Notes: a model not told the origin generated them from the sequence alone. DNA of 64,000 bases from a bacterium (GCA_030427205.1 JAUHXC010000006.1:62001-126000); one strand, 5' to 3'; shown: positions 10,611 to 19,415, counted from the first letter of the stretch. Made by a program: numbers and translations.

Positions 10611-11729
10611 ATGCGTTGCTCCGAGTCCGCTGCCCGCCTGATCGCTCTGTTCGCCGCGCTGGGCCTCGCCGCCTGCGCCAGCCCCGTCGAGAGCCTCGAC
10701 TGGAGCGAAGACGGCGAGACGCAGATCGGCGCGCCCGGCGAGCTCGCCGAGAAGATCATCAACGGTCGGCTGACCTACGACTTCCCCGCCGCGGGCAAGC
10801 TGCTCACCGGCACCGGCCTGTGCACCGCCACCCTGGTGCGCCCCCGGGTCGTGCTCACCGCCGCCCACTGCGTCGACTACCGCACCGTCGACGGCGCCGG
10901 GCAGCGCCTCGCGCAGTTCGTCGTCGAGCACGGGGCGGGCACGTCCTACACGTTCGACGTCGACGGCATGGTGTCGTACAGCCGCACCGGGCCGGGCGTC
11001 GACGACATCGCGCTGTTGCGGCTGACCCGGGACGTGCCCGCCGAGATCGCGACCCCGGTGCCCTTCGCCGAGCGCCGCCCCAACGCCGGCGAGTCGGTGA
11101 CGTGGTACGGCTACGGGTGCCAGAACCGCGCCGGCCGCGACCAGTTCACCGGCAGCAAGCAGAAGATCGCGTTCCCCTTCCAGAACAGCAACAACTCGTG
11201 CCCCGGCGACAGCGGCGGCCCGACGGTCTTCGGGGCCGACGGCGCCGTCTTCCGGGTGACGAGCGGCTACAGCACCGTCGGCGGTGACATCTTCGGCGAC
11301 GTCATCGCGATGCGCGGCACCCTCGAAGCGCAGGCCGACGCCTGGACGGTCAGCAGCGACAACGGCCAGGCCGAGCCGCCCGCGCCGCCGGCCGCCGACC
11401 GCCCGACGATCCGCCGGACCGTGGTGCAGGACGGCTGGCTCTTCATCGAGTGGAGCCGGGTCGCCGGCGAGGCCAGCTACCTGCAGTTCATCGTCGCCGA
11501 GGACGCCAGCGGTCGGACCGCCGCCTGGCTCTACCGCGAGACCGCCGGCGAGACCGCCGGCCCCGACAGCCTCTACGGCTACTTCGACGGGCGCACGCTG
11601 TGCCGCGCCATCCGCGACGAAGGCCGCCCGGCGGGCACCTACAAGCTCTGGAGCCAGGTCTGGCCCGGGCGGGACGACAGCCGCGCCGAGACCGCCCGCT
11701 TCGGCCAGGCCATCACCTGCCGCTTCTGA
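10611..11729 (+). CDS. Trypsin-like serine protease, predicted lipoprotein
   Basis: Predicted 372 residues. ATG 10611 is preceded by AGGAGG at the right distance. The signal sequence ends in a lipobox (GLAAC). The S1-family catalytic triad is complete: TAAHC (His), DDIALLRL (Asp) and GDSGGP (Ser). IINGRLT near residue 46 is like the start of the mature protease after zymogen cleavage, so it may be made as a propeptide. After the protease, about 110 C-terminal residues form a beta-rich region starting near RPTIRRTVVQDGW, possibly a carbohydrate- or protein-binding module. A secreted predatory or defensive protease is plausible but not shown. Confidence 0.92.
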   Translation: MRCSESAARLIALFAALGLAACASPVESLDWSEDGETQIGAPGELAEKIINGRLTYDFPAAGKLLTGTGLCTATLVRPRVVLTAAHCVDYRTVDGAGQRLAQFVVEHGAGTSYTFDVDGMVSYSRTGPGVDDIALLRLTRDVPAEIATPVPFAERRPNAGESVTWYGYGCQNRAGRDQFTGSKQKIAFPFQNSNNSCPGDSGGPTVFGADGAVFRVTSGYSTVGGDIFGDVIAMRGTLEAQADAWTVSSDNGQAEPPAPPAADRPTIRRTVVQDGWLFIEWSRVAGEASYLQFIVAEDASGRTAAWLYRETAGETAGPDSLYGYFDGRTLCRAIRDEGRPAGTYKLWSQVWPGRDDSRAETARFGQAITCRF

Positions 11730-11804
11730 CGGGTCCGGCGCGCGACCCGCGGCTCCGGCCGGGTGTCCTTCCGGCGTTCGCCGGCAAGACCCCGAGGAGC
11801 GCCC

Positions 11805-12440
11805 GTGAAGATGTGCCCCAAGGTCATCCTGGAAGGCACCCGGATGACCTGGAAGACCGAGATCGCCTTCGCCCTCAACGCCCACCCGCGGGTCGTCGGG
11901 CCGCGGAAGTACCGCTACCACTCACCGATCATCAGCGCCGAGTGGGGCGCGTTCACCAACGAGCCGTGGGGCAGGGGACTCATCGACTTCGCGCCCGCAG
12001 AAGAGGCGCAGGCGATCGAGACCTACCGCACCTGGCTGCGGCTGATGGAGCTGCAGCGCTACGCCTCGTGGATCATCGACCGTTTCCACATCTCGACGAT
12101 GGCATTCCAGGCCCGTGAGAACGGGCGCCGGCTCGACTTCGGCTGGCTCGAGCACGGCCTCGACCAGCTCGGCTTCCGGCTCGTCTTCTGCCATCGCCCC
12201 GACGAGAGCTTCGTCGAGGCCCGCGAGCGGCGGCTGAAGATCTCGGGCAACCCGGCGCAATACGACGACCTGAGCGTATTCGTCGCCGAACAGGCGGCGA
12301 TGCGCGCCCTCGCCGAGCGCTCGCGGCTGCCCAGCTTGATGCTCGACGTCTCCGACGACGACCCGGACGCCGCCGCCGATCGCATCGCCGACTGGCTGTG
12401 GGCCACCGACGGCATCCGGGCCCGCCCGCCCACGTTCTGA
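11805..12440 (+). CDS. Thymidylate-kinase-like P-loop protein with degenerate Walker A
   Basis: About 211 residues from GTG 11805 (GAGGAG five bases upstream); ATG 11811 is the alternative. The N-terminal strand VILEG leads into TRMTWKTEIAF. This sits where thymidylate and deoxynucleoside kinases have GxxxxGKT, but the last Gly is Trp. IIDRFHIS at about residue 87 matches the DR(Y/F)H motif of the same family. Length also fits. I infer a nucleotide-kinase fold that may have lost or changed ATP binding. No operon partner is evident: the gene stands alone between a protease gene and a TonB-C gene. Confidence 0.6.
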   Translation: MKMCPKVILEGTRMTWKTEIAFALNAHPRVVGPRKYRYHSPIISAEWGAFTNEPWGRGLIDFAPAEEAQAIETYRTWLRLMELQRYASWIIDRFHISTMAFQARENGRRLDFGWLEHGLDQLGFRLVFCHRPDESFVEARERRLKISGNPAQYDDLSVFVAEQAAMRALAERSRLPSLMLDVSDDDPDAAADRIADWLWATDGIRARPPTF

Positions 12441-12647
12441 CCCCGTTCTGAGCCCGCGCCGCTCGGCGCCTCGACGACCGACCGCGAGCGGCGATCCAAG
12501 AGAAAATCACGCCATCGGGAACATCGCCCGGCCGGCTCTGTCGGACCTCGCGAATCACGAAATCGAGTCAACCACGGCGCGCCGCCGAACACCTCGCCCA
12601 CCGGGCGCGGGTGCCTGCGGGTGTCGTGTGCCCCGAGGAGGCCCCCG

Positions 12648-13997
12648 ATGAACGCCCGCAGCCATCACCCCCTGAGCCTGGAAGTCATCACGCTGTTCCG
12701 CGGCACCGTCCTCGACGTGCACCACCTCGACCCCGGTGAGCGCTTCACCGTCGGGCCCGATGCGGCGCATCTGCCGTTGGAGCACCCCGCGCTCGACGGG
12801 TCGGGCGAGGCGGGCCACGCCATCGCCCGGGTCGACGACGCCGGCAACGCCCGCGTCGATCCGCTCGCCGGCTGCAGCACCACCGTGCTGATCGACGGTC
12901 GCGTGCACCGGGTCGACGGCGCCCGGGGCCTGCGGCTGGTGCCCGGCCAGAAGGCGCGGGTCGAAGTGGGCGATACCACGCTGCTGTTCAGCCTGGTGCA
13001 CCGCGCGCCGGTGGTGCCCCGGGCGCCCATCAGCCTGCTCGATCGCGACGGCCGGCGGTTCATGGGCGCCGCCGCCGCGCTGCACGCCGTCCTGCTGGCG
13101 CTGGCGTTCGCCGTGCCGGTGCAGGCGGGCAGCCTGTCGATGGACGGCTTCGAGATGAAGAACCGCTGGGTCGAGGTGATGCTCAAGCCGGTCGACGACA
13201 AGCCCGAAGACCTCGCGCCGCAGGTCGCAGAGGTCGCCGAAGAGACCGGCGGCGGCCCGGAGATCCCGGTTCAGCAGGCTCCGCCGCAGTGGGTCGAGCC
13301 GGCGACCGAAGCCAGCGGCGGGCAGACGGCCAAGGGCACCGCCGAAGACGAACGCGCCCGCAAGCAGGCCGAGGCGCTCGCCGCCGCCGACGCGGTCAAT
13401 ACCCTGGTCGCCGACCTCGGACCCGATCTGGGCGCGGTGGCCCACGACGCGTTCACCGGCATGAGCGGCGATCGCAACGGCGACGCGCTGGCCATGGGCG
13501 GCAGCCTGCGGGACGGCTTCGGCGGCCCCGGCGTCGCGCCCCGCGGGCACGGCGGCCCGTCCGTCGGGCCGGGGGCCATCACGACCAACAGCCGCAAGCG
13601 CGACAAGACCTACGGCGGCGGGCCGGGCATCGGCCCGCGGGTGCCCAAGAAGCCGACGACCAAGATCCCCGAGATCGTACCGCTCAAGCCCATCGTGGCC
13701 GGCGGCCTCGACCGGGAGCAGATCCAGCGGGCCATCCGCACCCAGCGCAACGCCATCCGCCACTGCTACGAGAAGGCGCTGCAGACCAAACCCGACCTGC
13801 AGGGCAAGGTACGCACCAAGTTCGTCATCGGCGCCGACGGCCGGGTGCTGACCGCGGCCATCGTCGACTCGACCATGGGCGACGGCGACGTCGACCGCTG
13901 CATCGCGCAGCGGGTCAAGCGGGTGAAGTTCCCCCAGGTCCGCGGCGGCGGCGCCGTGGTGGTCACCTATCCCTTCTTGTTCCGGTCGGGTCGCTGA
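12648..13997 (+). CDS. AgmX/PglI-type TonB-C family protein
   Basis: Predicted 449 residues from ATG 12648 with a GAGGAGG ribosome site. Residues 1-130 look like an FHA-like or beta-sandwich region (GERFTVGPD). One membrane span lies at about 140-158 (AAAALHAVLLALAFAV). A Gly/Pro/Ala-rich linker follows. The C-terminal 95 residues are the AgmX/PglI, TonB-C-like domain: IRTQRNAIRHCYEKAL, VRTKFVIGADG, VDRCIAQRVKRVKFP. In Myxococcus, AgmX/PglI family members are linked to gliding motility and cell-envelope energy coupling. No motility genes are adjacent, so the function here is open. A small gene follows 7 bases later. Confidence 0.88.
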   Translation: MNARSHHPLSLEVITLFRGTVLDVHHLDPGERFTVGPDAAHLPLEHPALDGSGEAGHAIARVDDAGNARVDPLAGCSTTVLIDGRVHRVDGARGLRLVPGQKARVEVGDTTLLFSLVHRAPVVPRAPISLLDRDGRRFMGAAAALHAVLLALAFAVPVQAGSLSMDGFEMKNRWVEVMLKPVDDKPEDLAPQVAEVAEETGGGPEIPVQQAPPQWVEPATEASGGQTAKGTAEDERARKQAEALAAADAVNTLVADLGPDLGAVAHDAFTGMSGDRNGDALAMGGSLRDGFGGPGVAPRGHGGPSVGPGAITTNSRKRDKTYGGGPGIGPRVPKKPTTKIPEIVPLKPIVAGGLDREQIQRAIRTQRNAIRHCYEKALQTKPDLQGKVRTKFVIGADGRVLTAAIVDSTMGDGDVDRCIAQRVKRVKFPQVRGGGAVVVTYPFLFRSGR

Positions 13998-14004
13998 GGT
14001 CCGC

Positions 14005-14322
14005 ATGCGCCCGCTCATCGAGCGCGCGGTGTGGTGGGGGGTGCTCGGGGCGGCGCTCGCCCACGGGGTGGTGTTCGGGCTGGCCGGCGTCGCGTTGACG
14101 CCGGCCGACGCCCGGGCGGTCGAATCGGCCGACTGGCGGCCGGCCCGCCGCAGCTACTGGCACGCCCACACGCCCTGCGGTGAGCCGCGGCCCTTGCAGG
14201 CGCCGCCGGCTTTTGAGCCGTGGCAGATGCCGTGGCGCCCGCTACAGCCTCACCCGTTCGATGCGTTCATCGAACACCACGACCCGCCGCCCCCGAAGAG
14301 CTTCTGCTGCAGCGGCTGGTAG
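14005..14322 (+). CDS. Small protein with N-terminal membrane segment
   Basis: Unrecognised 105-residue protein. ATG 14005 is 7 bases after the AgmX/PglI-type gene, with GAGG five bases before it, so the two are probably co-translated. A hydrophobic segment (WWGVLGAALAHGVVFGLAGVAL) could be a membrane anchor or signal peptide. The rest is rich in Trp, Pro and His, and ends in CCSGW. It has no domain I know. It ends 12 bases short of the convergent infC stop. Confidence 0.6.
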   Translation: MRPLIERAVWWGVLGAALAHGVVFGLAGVALTPADARAVESADWRPARRSYWHAHTPCGEPRPLQAPPAFEPWQMPWRPLQPHPFDAFIEHHDPPPPKSFCCSGW

Positions 14323-14334
14323 AGACGCGCCGAC

Positions 14335-14880
14335 CTACGACAGCGCCTCACCCGGCTCGAGCAGGATCGACACCGCCCGCCCCTCGGCCCGCGGCGGACC
14401 GCTGGTCCGGGCCAGATCACCCAGGCTCTCCACCAGCTCGCGCATCTGCGCCTTCCAGCGATGCACCAGCCCGCGCTCGCGGCCGCGCAGCCGCATCACC
14501 AACCGCACCTTGTCGCCCTTGCGCAGAAAGCTCTTCGCCCGCCGCAGCTTGGTCTCGAGGTCGTGGGTATCGGTCTTCGGCCGCAGCTGCACGATCTTGA
14601 GCTGCTGGGTGTGCGACTTCGCCGCCGACTTGCGCTTGCTCTGCTCGTAGCGGAACTTGCCGTAGTCCATGATGCGGCAGACCGGCGGGCGGGCGTTGGG
14701 CGCGACCTCGACCAGATCGAGGCCGCGGTCCCGGGCGATGAGCCGGGCCCGGTCGGGGGTCATGATGCCGAGCTGGTCACCTTCATCGTCCACGACCCGG
14801 ATCTTCGGGATCCGGATGTGCTCGTTGATGCGGTGGTCGTACTGGGGGGTGGGGGGGCGTCGCATGCGGCGTCGTCGGAT
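14335..14880 (-). CDS. infC: Translation initiation factor IF-3, predicted AUC start
   Basis: Predicted 181 residues. The IF-3 N-domain begins at HRINEHIRIPKIRVVDDEG, and RPPVCRIMDYGKFRYEQ and VRLVMRLRGRE mark the linker and C-domain. IF-3 binds the 30S subunit and checks start codons and initiator tRNA. On the coding strand an AGGAGG (14891-14886) sits five bases before ATC (14880-14878), which is in frame with the protein. The first ATG (14865) is 20 bases from that site. An in-frame TAG overlaps the Shine-Dalgarno sequence, so no upstream start is possible. Rare AUU/AUC/AUA starts are a known infC trait allowing self-repression. rpmI and rplT, its usual downstream partners, are absent here. 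Confidence 0.95.
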   Translation of the reverse strand: MRRRRMRRPPTPQYDHRINEHIRIPKIRVVDDEGDQLGIMTPDRARLIARDRGLDLVEVAPNARPPVCRIMDYGKFRYEQSKRKSAAKSHTQQLKIVQLRPKTDTHDLETKLRRAKSFLRKGDKVRLVMRLRGRERGLVHRWKAQMRELVESLGDLARTSGPPRAEGRAVSILLEPGEALS

Positions 14881-14908
14881 AGGGGCCTCCTATTCGGTGA
14901 GGGCCCCC
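14881..14908 (-). promoter_or_regulatory. infC ribosome-binding site with possible sequestering hairpin
   Basis: On the infC strand AGGAGG is five bases before the predicted ATC start. GGGGCC (14907-14902) can pair with GGCCCC (14887-14882), with one more G-U pair outside. This would form a hairpin whose 3' arm covers the last two G's of the Shine-Dalgarno sequence and the bases up to the start codon. It could limit initiation. Both the pairing and any regulatory role are inferred. Confidence 0.45.
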
Positions 14909-15014
14909 GCGCCGTGAGAGACGTTGGATTTGATGCGGCTCGTGAGCCCTCGGTTCATCAAAGGTGCCCGCACCATGCGGGCGGTGCCCCCGGGATGGGG
15001 GCGGGGGGCCGCCG

Positions 15015-15986
15015 TCAGGCGGCTTCGTCTGCGCCCCCATCGTCGTCGAGCAGCTTCAGCGCCTTGGGGCGCAGCGTCGACCAGATGAAGTCGTAGACAT
15101 CGAACATATCGCGCGGCGGGTGGCCGGCCTCGGTGAGCTTCTCGCCCACCGCCGCGGCCATGCGCCGGAAGCGCTCGTACAGCCCGGCGTTGGGCAGCTT
15201 GTTGTAGGGCAGCCGCGGGGCCATCCACTCCGCCTGCTTGCGGAAGACGCTCGGCTTGACCACCACGTGGTGGTCGGGGTCGAGCAGCGCCGGCAGCACC
15301 GTGGCCAGGGGCCAGGTGACCCGGCCGGCGCGGTCGTGATCGAGCACCGCCATGATGCGGGTGAAGCGGTCGAAGAACGCCGACTCGCCGTGCAGCAGAT
15401 CACGCACGGCGGTCGCGAAGTCGCCGTACAGCTCTTCGGGCAGCTCGCCGAGCACCGACTTGTCGCGGGTGCTGCACAGGCTCGTGCCGTCGATCACCCG
15501 CTTCACCGTCGCCATCACGCCAGCGTAGTCCTCGGCGGCGATCATCGCCTCGAGGTTGTCGGCGCTCAGCTGGGCGCGGGCGTCCTCGACGGCGGGGTCG
15601 CGGTGGCGCTTGCGGCGCTTGTCCGCGTAGCGCACCGTCTTGATGTAGTCCGGGTCCTGAAAACCGCCGGGGAACAGCTTGCCGAAGATCTTGATCTGGT
15701 CTTCGAGGCTGACCCGGTCGCTGCGGCTCGGCGACGCCGCGGGCGGGTTCTCGAACGAGTGACCGTCGAGCTGCGAGGCGAGCTGCTTGGCGACCCGCTC
15801 GGCCACGTCGAGCGGCTTGTCGGCCGGCTGCATGAAGTGGCAGAACTTCACCGGGAACGCCCGCATGCGGCCGTCCTGGAAGAGGTAGCGATTCTTCTTG
15901 CGCCCGGTGCGGGCCATGATCGCCAGACCCCATTCGGGTCGCTTGGAGTGGATGTAGAGCGTCGGGAGCCCCTCGGCGTGTTCCAT
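15015..15986 (-). CDS. Conserved-looking protein of unknown function
   Basis: A 323-residue soluble protein with no signal peptide. The N-terminus (LYIHSKRPEWGLAIMART, then FQDGRMRAFP) resembles the short beta-barrel of DUF3553/CarD-like domains, where HPxRPEWG is typical; this is a weak inference. The middle is charged. The C-terminus holds RDMFDVYDFIWSTLRPKAL. It is the gene upstream of infC on the same strand, but 134 bases separate its stop from the infC start. A GC-rich dyad sits at its stop codon, so co-transcription is uncertain. Confidence 0.7.
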   Translation of the reverse strand: MEHAEGLPTLYIHSKRPEWGLAIMARTGRKKNRYLFQDGRMRAFPVKFCHFMQPADKPLDVAERVAKQLASQLDGHSFENPPAASPSRSDRVSLEDQIKIFGKLFPGGFQDPDYIKTVRYADKRRKRHRDPAVEDARAQLSADNLEAMIAAEDYAGVMATVKRVIDGTSLCSTRDKSVLGELPEELYGDFATAVRDLLHGESAFFDRFTRIMAVLDHDRAGRVTWPLATVLPALLDPDHHVVVKPSVFRKQAEWMAPRLPYNKLPNAGLYERFRRMAAAVGEKLTEAGHPPRDMFDVYDFIWSTLRPKALKLLDDDGGADEAA

Positions 15987-16191
15987 GCAGTCAGCCTCGC
16001 AATCGTCGTTTGAGCAGGCGGTGGGAGGTCATCCCGCGTCTGCTGCGCGGCGCGGTCGTGGCCACGGTGTCCGCTGGCGAATCGGTCACGTCCGAGGTGT
16101 CGGATGCGTGACAAGGCGCGTTGCGCGTCCGGCAGGATAGCACACGACACTTGCCGACTCAAAGGGGGAGACGCCCCGGATATCGGGGTCT

Positions 16192-16209
16192 GCGGGCCCT
16201 TTGGCCCGC
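16192..16209. terminator. Candidate hairpin terminator between minus-strand genes
   Basis: GCGGGCC-CTTT-GGCCCGC forms a perfect seven-base-pair stem with a four-base loop. A second dyad, CCCCG-GATAT-CGGGG, is at about 16174-16188. They lie about 70 bases past the crotonase gene stop. No clear U tract follows on the minus strand, so intrinsic termination is only a suggestion. The rest of the spacer 15987-16277 shows nothing else I can name. Confidence 0.35.
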
Positions 16210-16277
16210 GGGCGGGCCGAATTCAGCGACGAAGATGAGATGCATCGCGGGCCGGGGCCGTCACGGCCGGGCATGAA

Positions 16278-17186
16278 TCAGTCGTCATCTTCTGCCGCGC
16301 CGGGCCCCGGCGCCGCCGCCGTCGGCGGGATGGGGCCGCCGCCGTCGCGCACCGCCACCGCCGCGTGGAAGCCGTGCGCGGCGGCGTAGTCGCGGAACCA
16401 GACCCCCTCCGGCGAGTGGCGGGTGATGCCGTCGAAGACCGTCGACATCGTCTGCGCCTGGGGCAGGCCCATCAGGTCGAGCACCTGATTGACGACGAGC
16501 TTGTGCATCATCAGCTGGTTCTGGGGCACCCCGGCGATGCGCGCGGCGAGGGCGTCGACCCGGGCGTCGAGCGCGTCGGCGGGCACCGCCTCGAGCACCA
16601 GCCCCATCTCGGCCGCCGCCCGCCCGTCGATCAAGTCGCCGGTGAACAGCATGCGCTTGGCCCGCTCTGCGCCGACCCGGAAGACCCACATCGCCGTCGT
16701 CGGGCAGCCCCAGACCCGGGCTGGCGGATAGCCGATGCGCGCGTCCTCGGCCATCACCACCAGGTCGCAGCACAGCGCGATGTCGGAGCCGCCGGCCACC
16801 GCGTAGCCGTGCACCTTGGCGATGGTCGGGGTATGGCAGCGCCACAGGCTCATGAAGTCGTCGGTCCAGCGGCGCATCATCCGGTAGTCGGCCATCGGAT
16901 CCCACGGCATGGGCTGGGCCCCGATGCCGCGCTCGGCGAAGTCCTCGAGGTCGTAACCCGCGCAGAACGCCCGCCCGGCGCCTTCGAGCACGATGACGTG
17001 CACCGCCGGGTCGCCGTCGGCCCGCTCGACCGCCGCCCGCAGCGCGCCGGGCATGTCGGCCGAGATCGCGTTGAGCCGCGCGGGGCGGTCGAGGCGGATG
17101 CGGGCCACCGCGCCATCGACGGTCAGCGCCACCGGCCCGCGGCCCTCGCCCGCGGCCCCCTCGTCGCTCGAACTCGACTGCGCCAT
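16278..17186 (-). CDS. Enoyl-CoA hydratase/isomerase (crotonase) family protein
   Basis: Predicted 302 residues from ATG 17186 (GGAGGAGG just upstream). The crotonase fold is clear: RLDRPARLNAISADM, FCAGYDLEDF (first oxyanion-hole strand) and VAGGSDIALCCDLVVMAED (second oxyanion hole). The two acidic residues of classical hydratases are not obvious in the ARVWGCPTT region, so a different reaction on an acyl-CoA is possible. A Pro/Ala/Asp tail ends the protein. It is divergent from the S1-domain gene; their starts are 100 bases apart. Confidence 0.9.
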   Translation of the reverse strand: MAQSSSSDEGAAGEGRGPVALTVDGAVARIRLDRPARLNAISADMPGALRAAVERADGDPAVHVIVLEGAGRAFCAGYDLEDFAERGIGAQPMPWDPMADYRMMRRWTDDFMSLWRCHTPTIAKVHGYAVAGGSDIALCCDLVVMAEDARIGYPPARVWGCPTTAMWVFRVGAERAKRMLFTGDLIDGRAAAEMGLVLEAVPADALDARVDALAARIAGVPQNQLMMHKLVVNQVLDLMGLPQAQTMSTVFDGITRHSPEGVWFRDYAAAHGFHAAVAVRDGGGPIPPTAAAPGPGAAEDDD

Positions 17187-17285
17187 GGCCTCCTCCGCCT
17201 CTCGTCGGGGCCGGACGCCGTGGCGCCTCGCCCCCAGGTATGCTAGACCGCGCTCTTCGATCCCGAGTGTGCCCAGGAGGAGCGC

Positions 17286-19361
17286 GTGAGCGACAGCACC
17301 CCCGCCGCCCCGGTCGACGTCGAGACTCTGCTGACCCTCGCCGAACTGCAAGCCCGGCTCGAGACCCGCGCGGTCACCGCCGGCGAACTGGTCGAGGGGC
17401 GCATCGTCGCCGCGGTGGGCGAGACGGTCACCGTCGAGGTGGACGGCACCCGCGGGGTCGTGCCCCGCGACGAGTTCGGCGAGAGCCCGACCCCGGGCAC
17501 CGCGATCGAGCTGTACGTCGACGACCCGGACGCCGAGCCGATGCTCTTCAGCCGCCACAAGGCGGTGCGGCTCGCGCTGTGGCGCTGGCTCGAAGAGCTG
17601 CGCCGCTCGGGCGAGACGGTGACCGCCACGGTGATCTCCGACCGCGGCGGCGACCTCGCCGTCGACGTGGGCGGGGTCAAGGCCACCCTGCCCCGGCGGG
17701 AGCTCGCGCCGCGCCGCAGCCGCGACACCGGCGACCTGCTCGGCGAGCAGCTCGAGGTGCGGGTGATGCGCATCCGCGAGAAGAAGGGCCAGATCATCGT
17801 CAGCGAGCGGGCGCCGGTCGTCGCCGATCGGGCCGAGCTCAAGGCTCAGACCCTCGCCACCCTCGAGCCGGGTCAGCTCGTCGAGGGCGAGGTGGTGCGG
17901 CTGGTGAAGTTCGGCGCCTTCGTCGACATCGGCGGCACCGACGGCCTGCTGCACATCAACGACATGAGCCACCGCCGCCTGCGCCACCCCTCCGAGGTGG
18001 TCGACGTGGGCGACGTGATCACCGTCAAGGTGCTGCGCTACGACCCCGACAACGAGAAGATCTCGCTCGGCCTCAAGCAGACCCTGCCCGACCCGTGGAC
18101 CCAGGCCGAAGAGCGCTATCCGCCCGGCACCAAGGTCACCGGGCAGGTGGTGGGGCTGACCAAGTTCGGCGCGTTCGTCATGCTGCCCGACGGCCTCGAA
18201 GGCCTGGCCCACATCTCGGAGATGGCCTGGGGCAAGCAGGTGCAGCGGCCGGGCGACGTGGTGCGCAAGGGCCAGACGGTCGACGCCTGGGTCGTGCGGG
18301 TCGACGCCGCCCAGCAGCGCCTGGGGCTGACCTTGCTCGACCCCGCCGACAACCCCTGGCTGGCCCTCGCCGAGAAGCTGCCGGTGGGCACCCGGGTGCA
18401 GGGCGAGGTGGCCCGGGTGGCCGACTTCGGCATCTTCGTCAACCTCGACGCCGAGCACGGCCTCGACGGGCTGGTGCACCAGAACGACTTCTCGTGGGGC
18501 CCCTCCAAGGCGCCCAAGCAGCTCTTCAAGCCGGGCGACCCGGTCGAGGTCATGGTGCTCGGCATCGAGGCCGACCGCGGCCGGGCGACCCTCGGCATCA
18601 AGCAGCTGCACGAAGACCTCGCCTCGGAGCTCATCCGCAACTACAGCGCGGGGCAGACCGTCGAGGGCCGCATCACCAGCCTGCAGGACTTCGGCGCCTT
18701 CATCGAGCTCGAGCCGGGGCTCGAGGGGCTCATCCCCGTCAGCCAGCTGACCGAGGCGCGCGTCGAGCACCCCGAAGACGTGCTGCAGGCGGGGCAGACG
18801 GTGAAGGCGGCCATCACCCGCGTCGACGTCGTCGAGCGCAAGGTGAGCCTGACGCTGATCGGCGAGGGTCTGGGCGCGCCGACCGCGCCTGCGGAAGAAG
18901 CTGCCGAGGAGGCCGCCGCGCCTGCCGCGCCTGCTGAAGAGCCCGCTGCGGAGGCCGCCGCGCCTGCTGAAGAGCCCGCTGCGGAGGCCGCCGCGCCCGC
19001 TGACGTGCCCGCTGCACCCGCCGAGGAAGCCGCCGCGCCTGCTGAAGAGCCGGCCGCGCCCGCCGCGGAGGCCGCCGCGTCTGCTGAAGAGCCGGCCGCG
19101 CCCGCCGCGGAAGCCGCCGAAGACGGCGCCGGCCATACCGCCCCCTACGGCACCGTGCCCAGCGAGCCGCCCGCCGCGGCGGCGCCGCAGAGCGACGACG
19201 CCGCCGCGCCCGACCTCGCGCCCAAGGGCCAGACGTCGCCCTTCCCCGTCATCTCCGATGAAGCCGACGCGGCGCCCGCAGAGGCCCCAGCCGCCGACGC
19301 AGCGCCCGCCGAGGCCGCGGCGCCGGCCGATGATGCCCCCAAGGGCGAACCGGCCTCCTGA
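17286..19361 (+). CDS. rpsA: Six-domain S1 RNA-binding protein (ribosomal protein S1-like)
   Basis: A 691-residue protein with a GTG start behind AGGAGGAG. Six consecutive S1-type OB folds are visible. The first two (about 35-175) are degenerate, as in ribosomal S1. Four good copies (about 195-530) carry the KFGAFVDIGG / GLLHINDMS / DPDNEKISLGLKQ pattern. S1 proteins bind mRNA and help start translation on the 30S subunit. The C-terminal 150 residues are an Ala/Pro/Glu-rich low-complexity tail absent from typical S1. The gene stands alone, without cmk or ihfB. It could also be an S1-like paralogue, hence moderate certainty on the symbol. Confidence 0.88.
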   Translation: MSDSTPAAPVDVETLLTLAELQARLETRAVTAGELVEGRIVAAVGETVTVEVDGTRGVVPRDEFGESPTPGTAIELYVDDPDAEPMLFSRHKAVRLALWRWLEELRRSGETVTATVISDRGGDLAVDVGGVKATLPRRELAPRRSRDTGDLLGEQLEVRVMRIREKKGQIIVSERAPVVADRAELKAQTLATLEPGQLVEGEVVRLVKFGAFVDIGGTDGLLHINDMSHRRLRHPSEVVDVGDVITVKVLRYDPDNEKISLGLKQTLPDPWTQAEERYPPGTKVTGQVVGLTKFGAFVMLPDGLEGLAHISEMAWGKQVQRPGDVVRKGQTVDAWVVRVDAAQQRLGLTLLDPADNPWLALAEKLPVGTRVQGEVARVADFGIFVNLDAEHGLDGLVHQNDFSWGPSKAPKQLFKPGDPVEVMVLGIEADRGRATLGIKQLHEDLASELIRNYSAGQTVEGRITSLQDFGAFIELEPGLEGLIPVSQLTEARVEHPEDVLQAGQTVKAAITRVDVVERKVSLTLIGEGLGAPTAPAEEAAEEAAAPAAPAEEPAAEAAAPAEEPAAEAAAPADVPAAPAEEAAAPAEEPAAPAAEAAASAEEPAAPAAEAAEDGAGHTAPYGTVPSEPPAAAAPQSDDAAAPDLAPKGQTSPFPVISDEADAAPAEAPAADAAPAEAAAPADDAPKGEPAS
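18888..19125 (+). repeat. In-frame repeats encoding the Ala/Pro/Glu tail of the S1 protein
   Basis: Imperfect tandem copies encode EEPAAEAAAPA-like units at the 3' end of the S1-domain gene. All length changes stay in frame, suggesting slippage under selection to keep the tail open. Confidence 0.7.
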
Positions 19362-19415
19362 GCCATCCCAGCCGCCTTCGCGGGCCCGTTTGCGGGTCGG
19401 TTCGGGCGCCGCGGC

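Noticed and set aside
16278-19136. A 952-residue minus-strand frame spanning the S1-domain gene
   Set aside because: Only the last 302 residues (the crotonase) are real; the rest is the antisense image of the S1 gene.
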